From the NCBI GenBank assembly GCA_000224765.2, contig AGAU01000240.1, positions 1 to 64,000 of the forward strand: a stretch of 64,000 nucleotides of DNA. The letters run 5' to 3'. A program made the translations under genes and the position numbers. Origin of the DNA: SAR324 cluster bacterium JCVI-SC AAA005. Its GTDB lineage: Bacteria; SAR324; NAC60-12. Shown here piece after piece: positions 45,124 through 54,529 of this stretch (position 1 is the stretch's first letter; the number at the start of each line of letters is the position of its first letter). Under the pieces are notes generated by a model. The model saw only the letters and a program-made list of their open reading frames with translations, was not told the DNA's origin and ran no database searches.

Positions 45124-46039
45124 ACGAAAAGTCATCATTACATGTGCAGTCAATGGAGCAATTTATACATCCTCCATGTCGCGATACTTGCCAGTTACAC
45201 CTAGATAAATAGCTGCTGCTGGGATTTCAGCAGCAGATGCTGGAGCTGCTACCTTACATCTTCATGCCCGCAATCCTGAAACAGGTAGCCCCCACAGGAC
45301 CCAAGCGTCTTTTAAGAATTTTTACCCCAAATTAAGGAAGCTACTAATGCCGTTGTAAACATCACCACCGGCAGAAGTCCGCACATGACAGTCGAAGAAC
45401 GAATGAAGCCTGTCATAACGTTTAAGCCTGAGTTGGCATCGTTGAATACGAGGTCAATGAACTTTGGACTCTATCCAATGCCTAATCGTTTTCAAGACTT
45501 CAAACATGAATGGGAGGTCAAGCACCTCGAAAATTCCTGGGATTTGGTATTCAAAAATACCTTTAGAGATATTGAGAAAATCTTGCTTTTCAGTAATTCG
45601 CACTCAACACGGTTTGAGTTTGAATGCTACGATATTTCTCATCTTTAAAATCTCGCACATTTTGTTGATCAAGATTTGACTCAGCCACCACTCTTCATTC
45701 AATCCGTTTTTGGCCTTCTGGGTGGAATTGTTGCTCACACTGCGGATTTGGCGTACATGAAACACACTGCGGATCGATTATTTGAAGATGATTACCAGTG
45801 GTCGCTCTTGGGGGCAGGAAAGAATCAAATTTCTCTGGCCTCTATTGGCGCCGCGCAGCAATGTACGCTTCGGTCTAGAAGACTCACTCTGGATTGGATC
45901 TAGACAGCTTGCAAAGTCTAACGCAGATCAGGTGAGAAAAATCCTTCATGTACTGGAAGGGCTATCTCTTGACATTGTGAGTCCTGATGAAGCTAGACAA
46001 ATGCTTGAACTCAAAGGTCGCGATCAAGTGGATTTTTGA
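45116..46039 (+). pseudogene. BKACE (DUF849) beta-keto acid cleavage enzyme, decayed
   Basis: Starting at TTG 45116: KRKVIITCAVNGAIYTSSMS, then a TAA at 45206, DAGAATLHLHARNPETG, a frameshift near 45300, VNITTGRSPHMTVEERMKP, LNTRSMNFGLYPMPNRF, EFECYDISHL, a TAA at 45646, PLFIQSVFGLLGGIVAHTAD, a last frameshift near 45860 and DSLWIGSRQLAKSNADQVRK. Metal-binding HLHAR and the SMNFG pocket are recognisable. BKACE enzymes condense a beta-keto acid with acetyl-CoA, for example 3-dehydrocarnitine. Multiple lesions make it a pseudogene, although nearly the entire sequence can still be read. Confidence 0.85.
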
Positions 46040-46117
46040 ATATTAGGTTTAGAGAAAAAATTTGAGTGTAGATGAAAAAAGGCCGAAAAGATTTCCTTGA
46101 AACTTCATAGGATCGAA

Positions 46118-46645
46118 ATGACTTTGTCATCACTAGGTGGAGATTTTCCACGCTTGCACGTCAGCACTTATGTTGCAGAGAGTGCACAAATCATTGGCAA
46201 TGTTTGGCTAGCGGCTAGGAGTTCTGTTTGGTTTCAAAGTGTACTGAGAGGAGATTCTGATCAAATCGTGATCGGCGAAGAGACAAACGTACAAGATGCG
46301 ACCATCTGTCACGTCGATCCAGGCTGTCCTTTAGAGGTTGGTGCCCGAGTTACAATTGGGCACCGCTGCATTTTACATGGCTGTAGGATTGGAGATGACT
46401 GTCTGATTGGGATGGGAGCTATTCTGATGAACGGTGTGCGAATCGGAGAGGGAAGTATCGTTGGAGCGGGAAGTCTATTGCTGGAAGGAACCAAAATCCC
46501 GCCATTTTCGCTAGTAGCTGGTTCACCAGCCAAGGTGAAGAAAACTTATGGGCCCGAGATTCTTGGGCAGATTCGTCAGTCAAGTGCCCATTATGTCAGT
46601 AGAGCGGAACATTACCGTGATAAATGGCGAAAGCTCGAATTCTAG
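46118..46645 (+). CDS. Gamma-carbonic-anhydrase-like hexapeptide-repeat protein
   Basis: A 175-residue left-handed beta-helix protein from ATG 46118; a TTG at 46097 is a possible earlier start. Hexapeptide repeats are visible from AQIIGNVWLAARSSVWFQSV onwards. The metal-site residues of the gamma-CA family are present: NVQDATICHVD, then TIGHRCILHGCRIGDDCLIG. The C-terminal VAGSPAKVKK and helix are typical of PaaY/YrdA/CaiE. In carnitine and phenylacetate clusters such proteins act as thioesterases or accessory proteins, and true carbonic anhydrase activity is rare. It ends with TAG. Confidence 0.85.
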   Translation: MTLSSLGGDFPRLHVSTYVAESAQIIGNVWLAARSSVWFQSVLRGDSDQIVIGEETNVQDATICHVDPGCPLEVGARVTIGHRCILHGCRIGDDCLIGMGAILMNGVRIGEGSIVGAGSLLLEGTKIPPFSLVAGSPAKVKKTYGPEILGQIRQSSAHYVSRAEHYRDKWRKLEF

Positions 46646-46857
46646 ATGCCTTGTGCGAGAGATTCATAGTTCATGGGAGAGGTATAATAGCGGTGAATTT
46701 CGATGAAAATCTGACGTTGTTCAAAATTAAATAATACGCATACCCCACGTTCAGAAACTGAATGGCTTGTTAAACCAGTAATCAGTTCCCTCCTAGGTTC
46801 CAAGAACCGCTCTTTTAGGGCAGCTTTAACTTTGCGTAGCGCCAGAAAGTTTTGTTA
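46646..46857 (-). pseudogene. Unidentified coding remnant
   Basis: The minus strand has an open stretch reading LKERFLEPRRELITGLTSHS, then VSERGVCVLFNFEQRQIFIE, then IHRYYTSPMNYESLAQGI and a TAG next to the preceding gene's end. It is rich in charged and aromatic residues, unlike noise, but no start is visible and an in-frame TAA precedes it. I do not recognise the family. Confidence 0.35.
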
Positions 46858-47117
46858 ACAAGCCTGGCTGCGATTGTGCTGTGCGTCTTAGTTACATGAT
46901 AAATATAATTCGGGTGCATGCAGCGCCGAAACTGAGTCCTCTGATCTCAGAATTTCAGAAGTTACTGTATCTGTTTGAAGGGGCAATTCTGCTGACCTTG
47001 CATGCTCAGTTTCAAACATGATTTATAAAAATTAGAGACAGACTTAATCTTGGACATCTAACCCTTAGTAAATTAAAAGTATCTAAAACCGAGATCACAT
47101 CATCAAAAGTGAGCCTA

Positions 47118-48338
47118 ATGAATTCCCTCAAGATCATTGGTGCTGGTGAGGCTGGTACGCGCGCTGCTCTCCATTTGCGTGAAACTGGCTGGGATGGTGA
47201 AGTCACGCTTATTGGCCAGGAACCCTATATTCCCTATGAACGCCCGCCTCTCTCCAAGACTCTTTTAACAAAGGGTATTATTCCTCCCGCGCTGGTCTCT
47301 AAAGAAAAATTAGAGGAACTCTGCATCAACTTTTCCAACAATACCCTTGTCAATGAGATTGATCGTCCATCTCGCTGTCTGATCCTTGAAAACGATGTTG
47401 TACTTCCCTACCAGAATCTTTTGATTGCCACTGGAGCCTCTGCCAGAAAGTTGACTTGCCCTGGCAGTGAGCATGCTCTGGTGTTGCGCAATTTGGAAGA
47501 TTCCCTTGTGCTGCGTTCATTGTTGATCCCTAAAAAGCACTTAATTCTGATCGGTGCTGGTTTCATCGGGTTAGAACTTGCTGCTGGAGCCCGAATGGAT
47601 GGATGCAGAGTGACCGTTTTAGAAGCTGCCTCACGCGTCCTTGGCCGCGCAGTTCCTGCCGAGGTGACAGAGGTGATTGCCAATGAACATCAACAACAAG
47701 GTGTAGAAATCATTTGCAATGTTCAACTGGAGCAGATCCAGCTGCTAGGTGATGGCTACGTCGTCCAACTAGCAGAAGATAAGTCGATTCAGGGTGATTT
47801 TGTTGTCGCTGAGATTGGTGCTATTCCAGAAATAGCTTTAGCCGAGGCAGCCGGATTACAGACCGAGAATGGGATCTTGGTCGATTCCTTCATGCAGACC
47901 TCAGATCCAAATATCTATGCTGCAGGTGATTGTTGTTCCTTTCCACATCCACTTTATGGCAGACAGCGCATGCGGTTGGAGATGTGGCGCTGTGCTCGTG
48001 AGCAAGCCAAGTGCGCTGTTCAAAATATGATTGATACACCTCAGGAATTCAGTACAGTACCTTAGTTTTGGAGTGATCAGTTTGAACTCGGTCTGCAGGT
48101 AGTAGGTTTGCCTCAGTTTGCAGAACAGATTATTTCCCGAGTACGGGCAGATGGTGTGACGATCTACTTCGGGTTAAGTGATGGAGGTCATTTAGTTTCT
48201 GCTGCTGGAGTAGGGGTTGGAAATAGCGTTGCTAAGGACATTCGCCTTGCCGAAATATTGATCACCTCCCGCAAACCTCTGAATCCAGAGGATCTTGCCA
48301 ATCCAAACCTCAACCTGAAGAAGCTTTTGAAGAATTGA
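47118..48338 (+). pseudogene. FAD-dependent ferredoxin reductase, MocF-like, with one in-frame TAG
   Basis: From ATG 47118 (GTG 47109 is an alternative) the frame gives about 406 codons to 48338 with a single TAG at 48063-48065. It shows IIGAGEAGTRAALHLRETGW (FAD site), YIPYERPPLSK, ILIGAGFIGLELAAGARMDG (NAD site) and IYAAGDCCSFPHPLYG. After the TAG it continues FWSDQFELGLQVVGLPQFAE and ends GHLVSAAGVGVGNSVAKDIR. Reductases of Rieske systems commonly have Trp, Tyr or Phe right before FWSDQ, which is exactly where the TAG lies. If terminated there, the protein loses its C-terminal interaction domain of about 90 residues. Likely reductase of the MocE-like ferredoxin. Confidence 0.85.
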
Positions 48339-48378
48339 AGCCACTACCCTCCCAGTAAACCCTGCCTCTGAACCCAAG

Positions 48379-49157
48379 ATGTCCCAGATCGTTTTCATTT
48401 CCCACTGGAGCGGTCCCTTACTATTACTTAATGATCTCGATCACACTGAATTGATTCAGCACTGTCGGCAACTCTCTCAGGAACTGGAGAAACTGACAAA
48501 ATCTTTTTGATCAGTGCTCAATGGAAAAGCACTTCCATCTAAATCACTCACAACCCTTCATCCGCATTGCTGTCCACTATGGCTTGAGCCAACCGACAAC
48601 TTTCACTACATGCTATCGTGGGGCACCTGAATTCGCTGAGTTGGTAAAGCTTCAATTGAAAAACTATGACATCAATTCTCAACTGAATCGAGAGCGTGAT
48701 TGGATCATGGTGTCTTTGTACCGTTGATGCTGATGTATCCAGAAACTGATATCTCTTGTATCCGGGTCTCGCTACAAAAAGACCTCAGGGCTCTGAACCA
48801 CCTTCAACTCGGGCAAGCTCTTAGTTCGTAGAACAAGAAGATCTGCTGATCTTTGGTTCAGGATTCTCTTTTCACAATATGCAGGCTTTTATTCAAGGTC
48901 CTGAAATAGAGAGAGCAGATTCTGAGTACATAGCCTTTGAGGCCTAGCTGAAAGAGACTATGGGCGAGTAGCAGTTTCTTGAAGCAGAGTGTTGGAATTG
49001 CTTGTTGAAATGGGAACAGGAAACAGCTGCAAGGTATTGTCATCCACGGGAAGAACATTTGTTGCCACTTCATGTGTGCTACGGAGCAGCCCCACGTCCT
49101 GCTCAAAGAGTTGAAAGCTTTGCCGTCCTTGGAAAACAAGTCAGTTCATTCATTTGA
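48379..49157 (+). pseudogene. DODA-type extradiol ring-cleavage dioxygenase, decayed
   Basis: Begins SQIVFISHWSGPLLLLNDLD, then shifts frame near 48500 into LISAQWKST. A short open piece has FIRIAVHYGLSQPTTFT; later frames show GLLIF-like DLLIFGSGFSFHNMQAFIQG and, near the end, HLLPLHVCYGAAPRPAQRVE with a metal-site-like His. TAGs at 48945 and 48969 plus several frameshifts are present. The pattern fits class III extradiol dioxygenases of the DODA (YgiD) type, which open catechol-like rings. Clearly non-functional. Confidence 0.65.
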
Positions 49158-49303
49158 TAAATTGAAAACACTCTATTTTTGTCGCGGTTTCTGAATGAAT
49201 AACCTCACAGAACATTGAACTCTGGCTACTAAATCGCTATAACTGCCGGATATTCTTGTCCGTACTTCTTCAAAATTACGAACCTCCTTTCACATTTAGA
49301 ACG

Positions 49304-50380
49304 ATGACAAGCACAGCAACTCCGTGGGACTATAGTTTGATCGGGCCTGAAGCCAAACTTGCTGAAGAGAAAGGTCTTGCTTCCGCTACCTGGTATGCTT
49401 CTCAGATCCCTCGCAAGCGCATGAAAGCATTAATGCGCCGCTCAGATCAACCAGCGATTCGAGATACAATCATTTGGTTAGGTTTGCTAGCATTAACAGG
49501 TTGCTTGGGGATTTATTTCTGGGGAACATGGTGGTGTGTCCCGTTCTTCTTTGTCTATGGAATTCTTTACGGCAGTGCATCGGATTCTCGTTGGCACGAG
49601 TGTGGACACGGCACTGCCTTTCGTACCCAGTGGATGAATCAGTGGGTCTACCAGATCGCTTGCTTCATGATCATGCGTAGTCCAACAGGTTGGCTTTGGT
49701 CTCACACACGACATCATACGGATACAATCATCGTTGGTCGTGATCCTGAAATCGCCATTAGTCGTCCTGCCCGATTGTTTCGATTATTTCTCAACTTCTT
49801 TGGCCTGATTGATATTCCGATTGCTCTAGCAAAGACCATTCTGCATTCCTCTGGTCAGCTGACTGCGGAGGAAACCGACTACATTCCTGAGATGAAACGC
49901 CACAAAGTTTACAACGTAGCTCGTATCTGGATCATGATTTATGGACTAACCATTGCGGCAAGCGTACTCTACCACAGTTGGATTCCTTTGATATTGATCG
50001 GCTTACCCCGAGTGTATGGGACTTGGCTACACATCGTCTTTGGCTTGACCCAGCACGCTGGTCTGGCAGAAGACGTTTTGGACCATCGCCATAACACCCG
50101 CACCGTCTACATGAACCCCGTCTTTCGCTTTCTCTATTGGAATATGAATTATCATGTAGAACACCACATGTTCCCGATGGTGCCATACCACGCACTTCCA
50201 GCTCTGCATGAAGAAATGAAAGCGGACACGGCACCAGTTTATAAGAATATGATGGAAGCTTACTGTGAAATCATTCCTGCTCTGTGGCAGCAGTCTAGTG
50301 GTCCTGAATTTTTTGTTCCCAGGGCTGTCCCAAATTCAAAATTAACAAGCAGCCACCCAAGTTCAGTAGCTGTAGCCTGA
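49304..50380 (+). CDS. Fatty-acid-desaturase-family hydrocarbon oxygenase, MocD-like
   Basis: About 358 residues from ATG 49304; the open frame reaches back to TTG 49256 and the true start is uncertain because neither has a clear ribosome-binding site. Four hydrophobic segments surround the three His boxes of membrane di-iron oxygenases: RWHECGHGTAF, WLWSHTRHHTDT and NYHVEHHMFPMVPYHALP. The sequence is closer to MocD and AlkB-like hydroxylases than to classic desaturases. With the Rieske ferredoxin and the reductase in the same cluster it would make a three-component oxygenase, such as the O-demethylating rhizopine (MocDEF) system. The frame is intact, unlike several neighbours. Confidence 0.88.
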   Translation: MTSTATPWDYSLIGPEAKLAEEKGLASATWYASQIPRKRMKALMRRSDQPAIRDTIIWLGLLALTGCLGIYFWGTWWCVPFFFVYGILYGSASDSRWHECGHGTAFRTQWMNQWVYQIACFMIMRSPTGWLWSHTRHHTDTIIVGRDPEIAISRPARLFRLFLNFFGLIDIPIALAKTILHSSGQLTAEETDYIPEMKRHKVYNVARIWIMIYGLTIAASVLYHSWIPLILIGLPRVYGTWLHIVFGLTQHAGLAEDVLDHRHNTRTVYMNPVFRFLYWNMNYHVEHHMFPMVPYHALPALHEEMKADTAPVYKNMMEAYCEIIPALWQQSSGPEFFVPRAVPNSKLTSSHPSSVAVA

Positions 50381-50533
50381 AAAGGACTTAGAAGGATTGA
50401 CAATTCACTATGGCTCAAACGAGCCTGCTCAGCCAGTGTCACTTCTCAAAAACTACCATTTGGAAAATCATCAGACTTGCTTTTGAAGTATAATTTTTTG
50501 ATTCAATGTAGATTTCCATTCAGATTTTTGATC

Positions 50534-52045
50534 ATGATTTTAGTAATCATTGAGCGAAGTGTGAGAAAAATCATAGAATTTATTCTCATTGGGACCATTG
50601 TTTTTGGTGCTACTCCTACATACGCTCAGTCCAATGAGTTGCTGCAATCAAGGATTAGACTATTTGAAGTCTGGCTTACTACCTTGATGAATGATCAAGC
50701 ATTACGAGGAGTTTCTGTCAGTCTTGTTCAGAATCAAGAGCTTGTTTATGCAAAAGGTTTTGGAGTTTCAGATTTTGAAAAAAAATCTTTAGCGACCGAG
50801 TCTACAAATTATCGAATTGCTTCAATCACGAAGCTATTTACTAGTATCGCTCTGATGCAACTAGTAGAACGTCAAAAAATCCTCTTAGATACTCCTGTAG
50901 TTGAAATTATTCCTGAGCTTAGAGCAATCAAAACAAATGGGTATGCTATTGAAGAAATCACCATCAAGTCCATCTTAACTCACACCACGGGCCTACCTAC
51001 CAATCCTAATTTTCTTCTGGATAAGCGAGGCCAGAACTCAGCGTTAGCTGTTGATGAATTTTTGAAGGGATTAGCTCAACAATCCTTGTTGTTCCCACCC
51101 AATCGAATCCATAAATACTCCAACTTGGCAATGAATCTTGGGGGATTGGTTGTAGAGCGTATCTCAGGATTAACTTATGAGCAGTATATCCAAGAGGTCA
51201 TCCTTACACCCTTGCAGATGCAGTCTACCTTGTTTCCAAAGGATTCAAAAAACACGGTGGTTGGCTACAGCCGTATCATTGGAGAGCAGCGATTGAAAAA
51301 TGAATTTCCAGAAATGGCGAATGTCTTAGGATTACCGTCTTCTGGACTCATTTCTAACGTCACAGATCTGGCCAAATTCGTTAGTTGGCATTTTCGTACA
51401 CTGAGTGCGGAGGATCAAACACTCCTCTCCAGAGCAACGCTATCGGAGATGCAGAAAGTCCAGTGGGTGCCGCTGCCGATTGAACTCTATCCAGGAGTCG
51501 TCAAGGCTTTAACTTTTGTTGCAAACAGCTTTGAACTTGGTGGAACAGGGCTTGGTTATCTTCGAGAAAAAGAGTTTGTTCTGCACAGTGGGGGCTTAAT
51601 GGGATTTGCCTCAGAATTGGTGATGGACAATCAAAACAAATTAGGAGTCGTTGCCCTGTCCAATACAGTTGACGCACCCGTTTATTTCAATCACCCACAA
51701 AGCATCTCAAGGAACTTATACGAAATGGTAGGCAGAGTTCTAGCTGATCCCAAAACATTTGATAGGCCACTCTTGTATGCTGAGTATGAAAACTTCTACT
51801 CAGATGATCACCACTGGCACTATTATGTTACAGAAATGGGGGAAAATCTGATTTTGCTCAATCTGCGAGAGGGAATGCCGCTAGCTAGGCCAGTTGTGCT
51901 TTCCAAGGTGGGAGTTGATCATTTTGTTGATCCTAATCATGAGGGAATCTATTCAGGTGAATTTTCCGTCTATTTTCAAAGGGACCAGAATGGTAAAGTC
52001 GACTCGATGATTGTGAAGAACAATAAGCTTTATCGTAAAGAATAA
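50534..52045 (+). CDS. Secreted serine hydrolase, beta-lactamase family
   Basis: A 503-residue protein from ATG 50534; an earlier TTG at 50477 would spoil the signal peptide. Signal: IIEFILIGTIVFGATPTYAQ. The family motifs are all present: ASITKLFTS (SxxK), HKYSNLAMNLGG (YSN), and VLHSGGLMGFAS (HSG box). The C-terminal ~100 residues, from YYVTEMGENLILLNLREGMP, form an extra beta-rich domain seen in periplasmic esterases of this class. It probably acts in the periplasm on a peptide or ester. Convergence with nothing; it stands alone. Confidence 0.85.
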   Translation: MILVIIERSVRKIIEFILIGTIVFGATPTYAQSNELLQSRIRLFEVWLTTLMNDQALRGVSVSLVQNQELVYAKGFGVSDFEKKSLATESTNYRIASITKLFTSIALMQLVERQKILLDTPVVEIIPELRAIKTNGYAIEEITIKSILTHTTGLPTNPNFLLDKRGQNSALAVDEFLKGLAQQSLLFPPNRIHKYSNLAMNLGGLVVERISGLTYEQYIQEVILTPLQMQSTLFPKDSKNTVVGYSRIIGEQRLKNEFPEMANVLGLPSSGLISNVTDLAKFVSWHFRTLSAEDQTLLSRATLSEMQKVQWVPLPIELYPGVVKALTFVANSFELGGTGLGYLREKEFVLHSGGLMGFASELVMDNQNKLGVVALSNTVDAPVYFNHPQSISRNLYEMVGRVLADPKTFDRPLLYAEYENFYSDDHHWHYYVTEMGENLILLNLREGMPLARPVVLSKVGVDHFVDPNHEGIYSGEFSVYFQRDQNGKVDSMIVKNNKLYRKE

Positions 52046-52117
52046 GTTTTCCAGCGGCGTGTTTTTGTGCTCTATCTCCTTTGAGATTGCCAACGTTACT
52101 GCCTACTACTCAAGCTT

Positions 52118-52348
52118 ATGAACAAAAACAAAAAAACGACGATTATCATCTTGTCATCACTGGTAGCACTGATTGGGATTGGTATTGCTACAGGCTTTAT
52201 CACATTCAATCCTATCGATAAACCAAAGCCATCCTATGCCAAGGATCAGCAGTGTTTTGAAGAGCTCAAAGCGAAATTGACTCCTGAGGAGATGATGGAA
52301 ATCATGAAAAAGAAAACAATTACTCAATCTCACTGCGACTTTCTTTGA
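52118..52348 (+). CDS. Small anchored hypothetical protein
   Basis: A 76-residue protein with one N-terminal membrane segment (TIIILSSLVALIGIGIATGF) after a Lys-rich start, then a charged tail with KLTPEEMMEIMKKKT and two Cys. It probably faces the periplasm. No family is recognised. No strong ribosome-binding site; gene status is moderately sure. Confidence 0.5.
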   Translation: MNKNKKTTIIILSSLVALIGIGIATGFITFNPIDKPKPSYAKDQQCFEELKAKLTPEEMMEIMKKKTITQSHCDFL

Positions 52349-52384
52349 TCATTTCGACAGAAGAATTTGTGCATAACTTCCTAC

Positions 52385-52966
52385 TCAAATTGTAGTTCGA
52401 TTCCAAGCATATTCGATCTGTCTGGCAGTATGCTCCGCTAACTCCACTCCAGCGAATTTAGATAGCAATTCCAGACTCATATCTATCCCTACGGAGATTC
52501 CCGCCGCAGTAATCAGTTGCCCTTGTTCAATCCAGCGAATACCTTCCCGAACCTGTATCCTCGGATAATTTTTCTGCAAATCAGGGATATTCTCCCAGTG
52601 CGTGGTCACTTTCAACCCATCCAGCAAACCAGCCTCCGCCAGCAAGAAGGCTCCGGTACAGACCGAGCCTGTGATCTGAGTCTCTTTAGCAGTCTTTCGG
52701 ATCCAGTCAATCACTGTTTTCTCCCCCTAACTCTGCAGAATGAACTCCACCAACTACGATCAACACATCCAACTCAGGAACGTTCTGAATCGAATAATGG
52801 GGCATCACGTGAAACGCTCCCCCAGCTTCGACAGAACGTTCCTCTTTTGCCACGAGCCAAAATTCCAAGCCAAGTTCTCCAAGCTATTAGCAACACTGAG
52901 CACCTCAAAGAGTCCTGAAAAGTCTAAGACCTCAACCTGATCGTAAATGTAGATCCCAATATTCAT
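52385..52966 (-). pseudogene. DJ-1/PfpI (GlxA-like) family protein with frameshifts
   Basis: From ATG 52966: NIGIYIYDQVEVLDFSGLFE, VLSVANSLENLAWNF. A frameshift near 52860 leads to VEAGGAFHVMPHYSIQNVPE and LDVLIVVGGVHSAELGG, and another near 52735 leads to the long C-terminal frame with SVCTGAFLLAEAGLLDG, which contains the nucleophilic Cys elbow, and ITAAGISVGIDMSLELL. Together they give a complete class I glutamine-amidotransferase-like DJ-1 domain of about 190 residues. Two one-base indels are the only visible lesions. Confidence 0.8.
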
Positions 52967-53080
52967 TGGTTTATGGAAGACAAAAGGAATGCTTCAGCAC
53001 TGAGGCCAAAGTGAGAAAGAGCTAGTGAGGCCGGGGTAGAAATAACTGTGCGTGTAGACTAAATCAGATCGATCAGAATT

Positions 53081-53884
53081 TCAGGTGTGACCAATTTTTA
53101 GATCACTACCTGCCTTGTTTTCGCCACGAATTAGCCAAAGGGGTCTTTTCGCAAAATTGACCAGATAACCGGAACCAGTACCAGTATCAATCAAGTCTCG
53201 ATTGAACATGCTGGTGGAGGGCATATAGCGAATGGCCAGACCTGCCCTTCGCTTGCCAGAACGATTCGGATGGGAGCCATGCACCAAGTGGACGTCGTGC
53301 ATAGAAAACTGCCCTGGCGCGAGTTTTAGGCTGACAGTATTTTCTGGATCAATCCGCCTATCACTCACACGTTGATTGAGCACAAGATCCTCTCGAGATT
53401 CCTTTTGATGTGTCAGCGATTGATAACGATGTGATCCAGGGACTACTCGCATACAGCCGTTCTCTTTGGTCACATGATCCAACGCAACCCACACGGTACA
53501 AGTTGCCAAAGGACGGATTGGCCAATAGGCGCCATCCTGATGCATGGGCACTTCCATGCCATCTGAGCCAGGTTTGCAGAAGAGCTGGCATCCCCAAAGA
53601 ATGATGTCTGGGCCAATCAACTGTTCCACACAATCTACGATCATTGGATCTTTGGCTAACTCCATGAAAGCCTCATCACCGTGCACTCCCTCCTGGTTCA
53701 AGCCATTAATGTGCACACTGACCAGTTTCTCCGGCCTCACCTCCGGATTAGCCATCAACACACGATCAACGGCAGCCATCAACTCCGTCAACCGAGATTT
53801 CGGCAAATAACTGTCTGGGATTAAGTAGCCCTCTTCTCGGTATTGTTGAATCGCTTTAGCAGAGAGCGGAGTGTTGGTTGTCAT
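53081..53884 (-). CDS. PhyH-family Fe(II)/2-oxoglutarate dioxygenase
   Basis: A 267-residue protein from ATG 53884; the open frame extends to 53944 but that part is the shifted end of the SDR remnant. It has QYREEGYLIPDSYLPKS, EVPMHQDGAYWPIRPLATCT (HxD ligands), NGCMRVVPGSHRY and HDVHLVHGSHPNRSGKRRAG with the distal His and the 2-oxoglutarate-binding Arg. All iron and cosubstrate residues are intact. It is 16 bases behind the SDR remnant on the same strand, so a two-step oxidation of a hydroxylated product was once likely. Related enzymes include PhnY-type and ectoine-type hydroxylases; the substrate is unknown. Confidence 0.88.
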   Translation of the reverse strand: MTTNTPLSAKAIQQYREEGYLIPDSYLPKSRLTELMAAVDRVLMANPEVRPEKLVSVHINGLNQEGVHGDEAFMELAKDPMIVDCVEQLIGPDIILWGCQLFCKPGSDGMEVPMHQDGAYWPIRPLATCTVWVALDHVTKENGCMRVVPGSHRYQSLTHQKESREDLVLNQRVSDRRIDPENTVSLKLAPGQFSMHDVHLVHGSHPNRSGKRRAGLAIRYMPSTSMFNRDLIDTGTGSGYLVNFAKRPLWLIRGENKAGSDLKIGHT

Positions 53885-53900
53885 CGATACCTTTTTGGAG

Positions 53901-54496
53901 TCAAGTAATTGAACAGCTTCTCTGGGCAATCCAGCCACCACCAACAGGAAGGGTGTGGCCCGTGATCATAGCCGCCGCGTCACTGGCCAGAAAGCGAAGC
54001 TGGCCTGATAAGCAAGATTGGGATATACCCCACCCCCAATCAAGCCCATGATCGAAGCAACATTGACAATGCTTCCCTTGCTTTGCTCAAGCATCATCTT
54101 AGCGGCTTCTCGTGAGCAAAGAAAGGTTCCTATCAGGTTGATGTTGAGCACCTCTTGCCAAAGCTCTAAGGGCAACTCAGTTGCTTCCATCCGGGCTCCT
54201 GTTCCGGCTGAATTGACCAGAACCTCACAAGAGCCCAGCGTTACTACTTTCCTCATGACCTCAACAACTGAATCTTCCCTGGTCACATCCAGAAACATGA
54301 TTTCGAGGGAGATGCCCTGATCCTTAAGCTGAGATTGAGCCTCCTGCAATGAGACTTCGTTTCGATCCCCAATTACTACCTGGGCTCCTGCTTGAGCGAA
54401 AACCTTGGCGGTCTCCAGCCCAATGCCGCTGGCCCCTCCTGTGATCAGTGCCGTTTTCCCAGTTAGAGAAAGGCGTTCGTTTGGCTTGGTTGTCAT
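53901..54496 (-). pseudogene. Short-chain dehydrogenase with internal deletion
   Basis: The N-terminal part is normal: GKTALITGGASGIGLETAKV (NAD site), VLVNSAGTGARME, IVNVASIMGLIGGGVYPNLA and AYQAS, the YxxxK position, which is cut right after. It then jumps in another frame to LRFLASDAAAMITGHTLPVG, GGWIAQ, the usual SDR C-terminus, ending at 53901. About 60 residues, including the catalytic Lys, are missing and the frame is shifted, so a single deletion explains it. The gene is upstream of a PhyH dioxygenase in the same direction. Confidence 0.85.
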
Positions 54497-54529
54497 ATGT
54501 CACTCCCTAGCAGATCAGAAGACACTCGT

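Noticed and set aside
53885..53944. Longer start for the PhyH gene
   Set aside because: The extra residues are the out-of-frame end of the SDR remnant; ATG 53884 has an aagg stretch before it.
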